Positions 41,701 through 53,700 of a DNA stretch of 64,000 nucleotides are shown piece by piece. Location: contig NW_019091369.1 of NCBI RefSeq assembly GCF_001949145.1, positions 624,856 through 688,855 of the forward strand. The letters run 5' to 3'. The first letter of the stretch is position 1. The number at the start of each line of letters is the position of its first letter. Source of the stretch: Acanthaster planci (lineage: Eukaryota; Echinodermata; Asteroidea; Valvatida; Acanthasteridae). A model generated the notes under the pieces. That model had not been told where the DNA came from, did not search any database, and saw only the letters and a list, made by a program, of their open reading frames with translations. The position numbers and the translations under genes were made by a program.

Positions 41701-44700
41701 CACCACAGTCTAGATCCAACTACGTGCTGTCTAGGCTAATTTCCTGGACAACCGAGGGGAGGGGGAGAGAGAGAGGGAGAGAGAGGGGGGGACAGAAAGA
41801 GAGATGAAGCTCCACGTGCTGGGAACCATGCAACAAGTTGAGTGGTGATACACTGTACCTGGCACCATGCGAGCAGTACTGGAGGCTGACAACTTCAAAC
41901 CCTTCCAGGACCAAAAAAAAAAGACGGTGGCCTTGGCACTGCGACCTCGGTATGATTTACACCAAATGCTGGAGGCAAAAAAGTGGATCACATGGGGGGT
42001 TGTCCTCTTTGGCCCCTAGGTAAAACCCGGGTGAATCCACAGTGAAACACAGTAATGCGAAGCGGAGAACAAGCCAATGCACACGCACAGGCCAGATCTG
42101 ACAGTAATGATAGAGGATAAGGCCAACGCACACAAACACAGTTTGGCTCCATTCATTTCCAAACTAGGTATCTCACCATTGGCTCTGTGGGTCTTGCTGA
42201 AAAGGTTCTTCTCAAACGCCTTCTGTTCTTTTTGTGTTGGATAGGTGTCATCATAGTACTGTATCAAAGAAAAAAGTGTAAAAGAATGTGCACAGGGTTA
42301 AAACTGAAACACTGCTAGCAACTTTTACGAAGCATGTATCAAAACACAATTAAAAATCTGAGGTAAATCCACACTAGTAATTTCTGAAGAATTATGGCTC
42401 GTCCAATCTTCTAATGGGAGTAAAATCAAAGTTTGAACATTTCAATTTGAAACTAAATACAGATACAGTGAACAAAATTGTCCTTGGTCATATCCGTTTG
42501 GAAACTCACAGGTACATTTACACCCTTTAGTTCTACCGTCCGGGCTTGACCCTCAGTTCTGTTCTATTTTTCTGCAACACTGCCCCTGTGTGTACATTTC
42601 TAGAGGCAGGTTCATACTCAGTACGAGAAAACAAGAATGCAATTTGGTGACATCAGTTCAAATATTTACGTTGCAAATACACAAAAAGTTGAGCACCTTT
42701 CAACTCAAACGAGTTTTCCTGCAAATGTTTCATGACAATAATGTCACTTTGCTGTTGCATTTGCGTGAAGTGTGAACCAGCCTCTAGCACGTGTTTTCCT
42801 GCAAATGTTTCGTGACAATAATGTCACTTTGATGTTGCATTTGCTTGAAGTGTGAATCAGCCTCTAGCATGTGTTTTCCTGCAAATGTTTCATGACAGTA
42901 ATGTCACTTTGCTGTTGCATTTGCTTGAAGTGTGAACTGGCCTCTAACACATTTAAAATTTTTCGGCAGAATCAAGTCCTTGGTATAATTTACTTGTACA
43001 TGTGTCTTCCCTGCTTGAAATCCCAATACATGTACCTTCCCTGTCGTGAATTGAATCTGGGCGGCGCGGATGTAAAGTGCACTATCGGCCTTAAATGTTG
43101 CAAATACCCCCACCTGATACGGTTTCCTGTTTAGCTCATTAGATTCAAACCAATCAAATATAGCCAGAAAGTAAAGAAGTTGAGCACGGAATGAGATTTG
43201 GGGAAAGAGAGAAATCCAAAATGCAGCGGCGGGGGGATTGCAACAATCTCAGGAACCATTTTCTTATAGTTTTTAAAAGCTAACAAGCTATGAGTTCTCC
43301 CCATACAGGCTCCAATTATGAGAAAACTGCATGCTTTATTTGTCTTTTAACGAGGATGTACATGATACACACAAGTAGCAATATGTCATTGACTAAAACT
43401 CTAAAACATCTAGATTGTTTGGATCAATAATCCTGACATATTGTGAGAAAACACATCCCTGGTTGTGTGGTTCCAAAGTTTTGCTGTGGCACATGTACAT
43501 GTAGGAAGGAGGTAACAGGGTTCCAGATCTGCACAACCAAGCCATGAAGTTTTCCTTGTGATCTCTCAGAAAGGATCAGTGAGCAATTGATGCTCATAGA
43601 TTGAATGGATTCGTGATCACTGCATGTACAATCAGGAAGACCCCCTCCCCCAATTATGGAGAAAGCATGGTGCGACCCGTTTCACGTTAATGGGTGTTCT
43701 TATGAAGTGGCATACTTCCATTACCATTATTGGGAGGCTTCTGTGACCAAATGTGGCAAGCTCCATTGCACAGGTAAATGGATCAATTGACGCTCCACAC
43801 ATAATTTGCACAGCGACACTTTTCCGGACACCGTAGCATGGCTCTCCACACCAAATGCGTGACAGGATTTATTCAGTAAGACTTTGCTTAGGATATTCAG
43901 GTGATGCAGGGACTTTTTCAGAATTTATTCAGCCGCTGTAGAAACTAAGTAATGAAAGGTTCATGTTTGTGCAATGGAGAATGTAATTCATTCGGAGACA
44001 TGTGACTCTGCCCCATGTCACATCAAAAAATATGTGCCCCCTACATCTGGACAGACGGTGGCACACATGCATGTCTAACTCTTGTTCTTCAAATCTTCAA
44101 TGGCAACTGAATGTCTGATGTATGGTAAAAAAGATATAACATGGTGGATCTCAGGTGTACCTCTTCTTAGTTTTGGAAGTTGACAAACCAGTTCCTTCCA
44201 CTTCCCCTCATGAACTGAGTACATTGTCAACGTTCTCGACCTCACGGGCTAAATCAACTGTACACCCTCAAACCACGTTGTATTTGTGTACCGACTCTCC
44301 TAAAGCACCTGCTATTCCGAGATACATACACGCTAGACATTTCTAGCACAGACACTACATCCGGGTTAACATCAAATGTGGAACACATTAAAACATATAC
44401 TCTTTCACTTGTTACTGGGTCATGGGGACGACATACGTTGAAACAAAGATGTTGTGGGGACCAAAAACATTTTGGGGACAAACTGCTGTTCCCACAACTC
44501 GGTCCCGACCCTCCTGACAAAAGAAACTGTCCCCTTCGCATGATGAAAGTCTGCCCAGAGACACAGATGGGTTTTTTAAGTCCTAAAATTTCTAACGACC
44601 CATGTCAAATTACACGAACATGTCTCCTTTTTCTCAGTACTTGACAAGGATTTTCCACATATCAGCTTCCACGTCAATAAACAGTTTCAAGTATCTTATG

Positions 44701-47700
44701 TTATTCCATACAATATCCCTAACACCAAGCACCGAGTGCCCCACGTAGCACAAAGTCCCAGAAGTCTCAACAGTGCCGGTCTCTCGACAGGAAGAGCTAC
44801 TTTGTCTGTAATTGATTCCAGATTGGCCAGTAGGCATCTATTGTCTTAAGCACGCATGAATCATCCGTTTCATTGTCACAAGCACTGTGCGCCAGCTCCA
44901 ACGTCAATTGAACGCATATGGCTTTCATCAAAGCTTTTATAAATTCATTTGCTACAGAGAGGGACAGAACAGGTGTGATAAGGAGTTTAACTTGAAGACC
45001 ATTACCTCAGCAGGACAGACTGGTAAATCAACATGTCCATGGCAAATAACAGAAATATTCTGTCTTATTTCTCTTCTGAACCTTAAACATCCTAATCCCT
45101 ACACATACGTGTACCGGCATGCCAGTCTGTGCTTGTGTCCAATCCAAGCACTTCAGGTAAATCTCTTACATGGCTATGTGCACTTCATCGAGGCATATAA
45201 CTGGAAAAATAAAATCTATACCCACAAAAATTCCTGATGCTACTCTACATGTGTTCTTATCAGAACCTAATTTGAAGTCTCCAAAAGGTTTTGGATTTCT
45301 GTCCTTTTGGAATCTATTCACTTAAGGTTCTGCCCAGGGCAAATGAGTGACTCTTCCTCAAACACACATGCTGTCGAAACTTGAGTTACATGAGTGATGT
45401 CACTCAATGTAAATGGACAGGAGGTGGGAGAGGAAGGGAGGCGGGCCTCTTCCCCATTCCCGCCCCCCCCCAACGTTTGCACGATCACACTTTCAGCTGC
45501 CGAGTGGACATGTGTTGGAAAGCTTTCGGCTTCGTGCTCTTTCACAAAAGGATGTTCACTAGTCTACCGGAGGATGTACTGAATGCTGACATCCCCACCC
45601 ACTGTTGGGTGACACTCCCCCTCCCTGCTTTGGCTTAACGAAGAAAGGATGAAAACAATGGGGCATACACCTCAGACTTAAAGGTATTTTGTACTTAAGT
45701 GGGCCGAACTTTCTCCCCCCCAACACCCCACAGAGGGGTTGACGCTAGCCCATTCCATATACATGCATTATGATGTGTAAATTGTCTGCCGTTACTTGAG
45801 AAGCGGCAGGGGAGAGCACAAGTTGCACGACTGAAGTCCACGACTCAATTCAGATCCATCTTGAGCCACAGTGTCAGTGACTTGGGACCAATAAACGGCA
45901 GTAATTGGTGGTTAATATGATTCCTGCGCTGGCCCAGCTGTAAAAATTTGGGATGCATCATTCACACATGCACTTGTCTCTCCATGAGATGCAAACACCA
46001 ACTGCTGACTAATGCTTGAAACAGGTGTCTCCTGACTGGGGTTGAACCAGGAGTGACTTAAGACACAGTCTAGCACCAAGTGACTTGGAATTTGGACTCA
46101 ACCCTTGAAGATATCAACCTAGACTTGGCCCAAGACACTCTTACTCCAATTCTTGCCTTGCACTTCCAAATTCGCAGGTACACAAAGAATCTAAAAAGAC
46201 ACATACAGCGCGCGAGGTAATCTGCCTGGCAAAAAGGGGTTTTCAGGCCTCGGGCTATTGAACAAACTCTGTCAACTTCACACTTGAGGTTGACAAACTG
46301 CACACAACTGGGGCGTGGAATGCTTCAATAAATGTAGGGCTGCTTCGCAAAATTATGCATGTACCAGGAAGAGATCAACTTCAGGAATCCTTCATAAATG
46401 ACTGAGCGCTTATGGAAATGAGCAGCCCATGATTCACTCAAAATGCTAGTAATATGATAACCCTGATGAAAACGGATTGATCAACCAGTTTCAACACCAG
46501 CTGCTTCAAATCAAACTTCCAAAGCCAGTGCAAGAGTACAAAAAGGCAAGGACTGAGGAAGCGGATAATTTTCTGGCCAGGCAACACAGCTTCTATCAAG
46601 ATGGCTGCATCTCGGCTCAGGACCCTAGACTGCATTTATTAAATCAAGAAATTAGGGTGACTAATGGCCCCTTTTTCCCTCCTCCACAATATCGATCCTT
46701 TCTCCAGCATTTTCCAGACAATTTGAAATTGCCAGCACCGTGAACGCGTCCACATACTTAAGCCATACTGCACAAATCAGAAACAAACTTTCACTCAATT
46801 ATTTGCCTGATTGGAATGCCCAAGGGCAGTCGAGAGGAGGGCTTCCCCCCATCTGTGTGGAAACGATTAGGGTTTCGTGACTCATGATCGGAGGAGTAGA
46901 GGTTCAAATCCAGCCGTTGCCCATATGCTGTGTCGTCCTTGTATCAGTCCCAGTTGTTTCTCTCTGCCCGGAAGAATACTGTACATGGGTGTCAACATTA
47001 GCTGATGAGTAGCCTGGAGTGGACCAGCATCCCATCTCCAGGGAACAGTAACAATCCCCAGGGATTCCAGGGAATATTCTCAGTCGATCATTGCTACTGA
47101 AACGGGAAGATAACACCAGCCTGGTGACCGACATACGGTGACAGACTTTACCCTACTTTCCCCAATGTGCCCCCTCCCCCCCAAAACAAGTCAATGCTAA
47201 TGCAAGGGACTGTCACACTGGGGCAAAGAAACACTGTGTCACAGCCTTCCACCCTGTCTCAGTTCCAGTTAAGTCACTGATAACCTGATTTCAGAAACTC
47301 AGATATCTCGAAGTAAAAAAAAAAGGGGGGACTTTTTTGAGAGAATTTGATTAGACTAGTTCCCTTCACTGCATGTGTAACTCATGTGCCTCTACCCAAG
47401 TCACCCTAGGGAAGTCACCTCAACACACCGTAACATGTGTTACCACATTTACCACCGCTGGAGCCAACTTTCAACAGTTTAAGGATACAGCCAAGAAAAG
47501 TCTATCCCGTATATTTTCTAAGCTTATCCATATCCACGTGAGTGTCCTTGGGCGAGTTTATCCGTGTACTTAATATGGACAAGAAGTTGTATTGCCGTGC
47601 CCTAACTTTCCGACAGCCTCTGCGAGTCCATGATTTCCATGAAATGCAAGTGAACTGATCTGGTGCTGCATTGGGGCTTTTTCCCAGAAATCCTTTAAGC

Positions 47701-50700
47701 CAGTGCTGTTTAATATCTTCCACTACGTCACGTGACAGGGTTCACAAATCATTACCGGGAATGGCAAGAAATGGGAAAAAAACCACAACCTTCACTCAGC
47801 TGCCATAAAGTTACCTGGATGCTGTACTCACAAACAACCCTACCGATTCTCAAAGTCATCTAAATGTGAAAAGTAATACCTACAGTAGTTGACCAAAGAA
47901 AGTAATTTCTTCTTTAGGCAAGCTGACCTACATGTACAAGTGCATAAAGTCTTGAACACAGAGCATGATGAGCAGCTGACCATTAGGGCCTGTACAGACA
48001 TGTTCTTTTGGTTTGATGTCCAGGCAAACAGTGACCGGCGGCACAGGACAGATACTTGAGTACACCTAGCATGCCTGGGTAGCCTAGTTACCTGTGGCCG
48101 GGTGACCCACTGGTTGGAGGAGCAGCTACCGTAGTACTAAATCCTTTGAGATACGCCAAAAATCAGCAAAGTGCCTGCGTGAGCATTTGGTGATGGAACT
48201 GGGCCAGACTAACCTTGGTGAGAACATATTTAGGCAACTGATGCCATGTCTTCCCCAAAGAAAATAGAAAAGTAAAGCCCAAAATTTCCTCAATGGTGAT
48301 GAGTAATCAATCATAAAAGCTTCATAGTGCCCGCACCATGCAGAATGCACATCTAGTTGGTGAATGGTTTCACATGAGGGCTATGCAAGTTACACGTATG
48401 GTAACATGTACATGTATTTGTGGCAAGTCCATCCATGCAGTATACGTGTAAAGTGAATACCTATCGCTGAAGACAACACTGTGTCACTCACTGACGATGG
48501 GAGTCCCAAATCGTTAGCACTTACACCTGCCCAGCATACCGTGAGGAAAATGTCACTGAGCAACAATGGATTACCAGCCTGCGTATGATTTATGTGCTTG
48601 TCCTGGGCGTGATTGGTTCCCGTAAAGAGATATGCTGAGCAGTATTATCTACCAAGAGGCGTCATAAAACCCATTTGATTTGGGCAATCGATGCACTCAG
48701 AACTTACTGGAACAAATGACAGCAAAGATGACATGCCCTCCTATGGTACGGCATCTTTCAAAATCAGGGGTGTGAGTGGCTACTAAAAATGAAAGCTGAA
48801 AACAGCTAGCCAAATGCTAAAATGTAAGAAGTCCCCACACATTTGTACATAGCAGGTGCACAAAAAAAGCTGAAATTCAGGGTCAATATCTAAAAAAAAA
48901 AAAAAAATTAGCCAAAAAGCTGAACTTTCACACCTCTGCAAAATGCCATTTGCACAAGTTGTGACTAAACCCAATGGAAAAACCACCCTACGAAATCTGG
49001 GCTTGCCAAGAATCCCTCCCCCCGTCCGCCTTTTGCAACTGGACCATATTTGTTAGCTACATAAACGTATACACGTATTAGTACACCACAGGTCTAAATA
49101 TGATCATAGGCTCGTGGTTTCTTCCAAGTCTGCACATTACTTTTCTTGTGAAAACTGTAACTATTTATACGGTGACCTTCAAAATGACTCACAAGCTTGC
49201 TCTGCATTTTCCATCAAAAAATTCAAGGAGAAAGGGATTTCTTTTTAGCCTGCTGAGTAAACTTAGCCCCACACTGGATGCAACAACCATTTTATCTACT
49301 CCCCCTTCCGCCGTCCCCATCAGAGAGGAAGACGTGCAAATATTGGACCGACATCATGCCGGGCTCAGCAGCAGTGAAATCACGCTGGCCTGGGCAAACA
49401 AGTTAATGCTACATTGATGAATGGCAAACTTAGCCCGTGGTTGCATGCAGGATATGGGGTAACAACAGGGGCGCTGTCTTATTGCAGCCATCTCTTCATT
49501 TCCAGTCGTGTGACTGCTTCATCAAGGTTACTTCAGTCACCTTGCCAGCATTAAGTTGTTATGGCCCAAGTCAGAAAATAAATTTGCTTTTTTCCCCCTT
49601 TGATGTCTTGATTTAACCCTCATAATCAAGTCTTACAAGCACGCCCTCTAACAAGACGTTTTTGAGACATGGAGAGCGCGGTTTTGCAGAGCAAAACTAA
49701 ATTTGCTCTATAATTGGCTCTGTAATAATGGGCAACGCCAGCAGTGTGTTTTCACATTTAAGCTGCAGGTTGCATGCAAGTGCTTTAGGACGGATGAATC
49801 TGAATATGACATCAAAGACAGTAGAGGAGCCAAGTCAGGTTAGCAGTTTGTCTCCACTGGTGACAAATTTCTGCCGGTGTCGACACCTAAAATGATTTCC
49901 GAAACATTCTAAATACTGTCATTCACTTTTGGCAGTCAAAACTTCACAGACCAGTTCGACACTAAAAAGGAGACTGATATTTAAAACAGAAATCACTGTA
50001 TGGTTTTCAATCCAGCTTTATCCTCCATGCTGATACATTTGAAGACCAGGCTACACATGTACATGTACATAGATTTCCCTCGTCACTGCAAAATGTAAAA
50101 CCATCGGGGGAAAACTGTTAATGTGACTGCATTCCACTGCAACAAACTCTTCCCCCTCCGATCCCCCCCCGACTTGGGTCATAAACAATGCATTTTGGAA
50201 CATGTTAGATTGAGAACTCTGACCTCTTTGATTTTCTGGTACGATTTTCTGGTGCATTTCTCTCAAATACAAACACACAGTAAAATCAGTACAAGGCTAA
50301 GCAACCTATGAGAATTTCATTATTTTAAGATTCTGTTTGATCAGTTAACAAAAGCAAAGGGCAGATATAGAGAAAAAAATTTTGGCGGGAGGCCCAAAAC
50401 TGTTGACAAATTTCTTCACCTAACCTTTTATAGCCTCACGAAAGGGTAAGACTCAATTTGGAAACTTTTTACACTCTTTTGAAAGGAAGTAGTCTCATTA
50501 CATTCAAAAAGCCAAAAAAAATTTACAGGAAGGAATTCATGTGCTGTTTCACCCATGGATCCACCAATGGGCAAGCAGTTCAACTGTATTTATCATTGTT
50601 TCAAATCTGTACAGTGGAGTGTGGAAAACTGAAGATGAAATGCCGACAACCAGTAAGTACATGTACATATTGGACGTAAATTGTTCAGTAATATTTCAAA

Positions 50701-53700
50701 AACAAAAGAACACACATGGCGGATAAGCTTGGAAGGCCACCATATTACCTTTGAGATAATCCTCTCTCCATCATTATCAAGGATGGCAATAGCTTTGACG
50801 GTATACAAACTCGCTGGCTGTAACAAATGAAAACATCATTATAAATTATAAAAAAGGTGATAATATTATACACAGAGTTAAAATTAATAACAGCTAAACT
50901 TGGGTTTCACATTTTCATTTGAGAAAACAAATGTAAAAACAAAACTCATAACATTTATGGTCCAAAATTAGATGTGGGCGACTAGTGAATTTCAGTAGTC
51001 ATGGCAACTACATGTATCAATAAATGGTCCCGATTTGTCAACCAGTCACGACTATTTTTTGTATTAGTTTTGTGTATTCCAGTCAAACCATGTACATGTA
51101 CATGTATGGTTAGTACATGCACTATCCATAATTAGTGATATGCAGCAAGGCACCCTCTGTTGCCTGTGGTGTGATAATGCACAATGCTGCCAACGGTTTG
51201 CAGCATTCCCATACCCAAATGGTACAGTCCAAACTCGGTGGAAAAGTCAAGATGACAGCCAACGGCTGTGCAACCACTGATCATCTTTACAATGGAGATC
51301 AATGTGTGCAACCTCGACTCCATGGGTCTGCATGTGCGCGTTCCATCGCAAGGCATGGTGGGAACCAACATGGCATGGCAAGATCGTACGCTTGGGAATG
51401 AGGTTGACAGCCATGCTGCTTAAAAGTTAGAGGTATTTTTGTGTTCTGCCGATAAAAAAGTCAACACAAAAAAGGAGAGTTTTGCTGAAGCTTACTTTGT
51501 ACATGAAAATGTTACCATCAAAGATCTCCATGGGTAATAGCTTTGCTATTGACTCCAACAGTAACGGCTACAGTGGCCATGTCATGCGCATTGACAACTG
51601 CACGATGCAAAAAGTATTAGACTGGTTACCCTGTCCAGCAAGTCCAGCCAATGAAAAAATGTCAATGTGAAAAAAAAAAAGTTATGTCAAAACTTACTTT
51701 ATGCATGAAAATACTGCCACTAAGTATCTCCTGATCTACTGTGGCAAATTTATTGATTACCGGGGCAGTTTTCCAAAACCACCATCTGAAATAGTATTGC
51801 AGATTCCAACGGCAACTAGCATAGTGGTAGGCTTGGACAGTATTGCATTTTTAATAACGCGATATGCACGATAACTGATGAAATACTGCAATGTTCACTA
51901 ATGTTGTGATATTCTTTGAAGTGGAGTATTCAGTGGCATCGTCAAATAGCATTAAAGACAAGCAGTGACATTCACTGGGAATGCCAGCAACTACCTCTGA
52001 CTTCCAGTCAGACTCTAAAAGCTTCATGTACACCAAAACCACAAACACAATGAAAGGGGGATCATAAAATTTCAAAGGGTTTTGGCTGGTGGGTTGGCAG
52101 TTGTTTAAGTTTCATGTTGTAAACCAAGTCCAAGTGACAATGCAGTACCGGTTGACACTGGATGACTTGTACCACAAAAGATGGAGTGAATATGAAGACA
52201 TGGTGGTTTTCCTTTATTTTCAAAGCACAGCAAGAATACATGGTATCAAAATTCCACAGGTATTTGCCGTTATTTCAGTATTTATGGACCATCAGTCGGT
52301 ACTTTTCGGTACTGAAAAAATACTGCCACTATTCTGACTATTAAATAATCCAAGCCTACACGGCAGCCATGTGGGCATAGTGGCTTGCCGGCATGGCATG
52401 CATGGTGGCAACCATTGGCAACTCTCAAATCTCTTTATTTTCTCCAAATCTCGCAAGAAAAAATGACATCATTATCACGTGATCAGATAAAAATGACGTC
52501 ATCACTGGTTGAACAAGCGACATACGGCCTAAGCAGAAACTAGCAACATTCCTAGATTGTGGTTCAGTCCCCGACCTGTAGGCCTAGGCCTATAGTTCTG
52601 TCTCGTTTTATGATTAATAATGTATGTCAACAGTGCTGACTGTGTGTTGATGGTGTGTTGACAGTGATATAGACCCTTTCTCACATCACCTGTGATACAA
52701 ACTGACCATGGTCCATAATGTCCATGGCCTACTTCCTGAACATTAAGGCACTACCCTGTAGGCCTTACTGCACTCTACCTTTTTTATGGTTCTGCACACA
52801 GTGGCATTTTGAAAGCTGCCCAGCAATCGTACCAGATAAAACATCCATTTGTGCTTTCTCAAGCAAATCTTCCCCTGAAGACCCTATAATAAAAGCCAAC
52901 CAATATAGACCTACCAGGCATGAGTGTATTTTGTAGCATTTAACCTATATTATTGGCAAAAAATGAGGGTTTTTCTACCATCCTCACCTCTCATCGCTTG
53001 ATGATCCACACATAATTATCTGCATTCTCTGTGGCCGCATGTCACGTGACAAAAACAAGGACAGCATATTCGTATAATGAACATTTATATTGCTTTGGAT
53101 ACCAGTCCCCATAATTCCAACTACTCCAACTAAGATTGTGTACAGAGACATGTGGGAAATCTGTGGTCAGGGAACCACACTAACCACATGTATCAGCTTG
53201 ACCATTTTGGAAGCGGGGGGGGGTGATGCACGCTGCATTGTCAAGCTACATGTAGCTATTTACGCATGTTTAAAATGTTTGAAAAATATGTACTTCAGGG
53301 AGTGATAATATTTTACAAAGATACGGTTGTAAAGTGGTAAGACTAACAAAGTTTCTATTTTCCATGCAATTCAGGGATTTATTTTTTGCAAAATGGTCAA
53401 ACCAATTTGCGATTAGCGTGCTTCCCTGACGACAGATTTCCCAGATGTCTTTAAATTTAGCGGGAGTAGTCAGAATTATGGGGACTGGTATCCAAAGCAA
53501 CAAAAAAGTTTGTTACGCGAATACACTGCACCTGTTTTTGTCACGTCATGTACGGCCGCAGAGAATGTGTGCAGATCGTCATGGGATGAGAGGTGACAAA
53601 GGTAAATAAAATTAAAACTCATTTTTGCCAATAAGGCCTAGGCCTATTTTAGGTATAACGCTACAAAATACAAATACTCCGGGTAGTTCTGTATCAGCCT

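Larger units (their letters stand above)
37302..42176 (-). other. COPZ1 intron 3
   Basis: 4.9 kb. It holds the 42-bp minisatellite (38087-38231), the second N gap (38232-39212), a C13 run near 40424 and a GA-rich microsatellite (41755-41804). No RNA or coding exon was recognised in it. Confidence 0.9.
42259..50748 (-). other. COPZ1 intron 2
   Basis: 8.5 kb. It holds the MITE-like segment with an 80-bp triplication (42599-42952), dispersed repeat copy B (44451-44534), the SINE at 46.9 kb, an A15 run near 48892, and TACATGTA motifs. No conserved coding exon is missing, because exons 2 and 3 join in phase with no residues lost. Confidence 0.9.

Noticed and set aside
42713-42952. Direct repeats that might suggest a CRISPR array
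   Set aside because: Units are contiguous with no unique spacers, and the DNA is from an animal nuclear genome.
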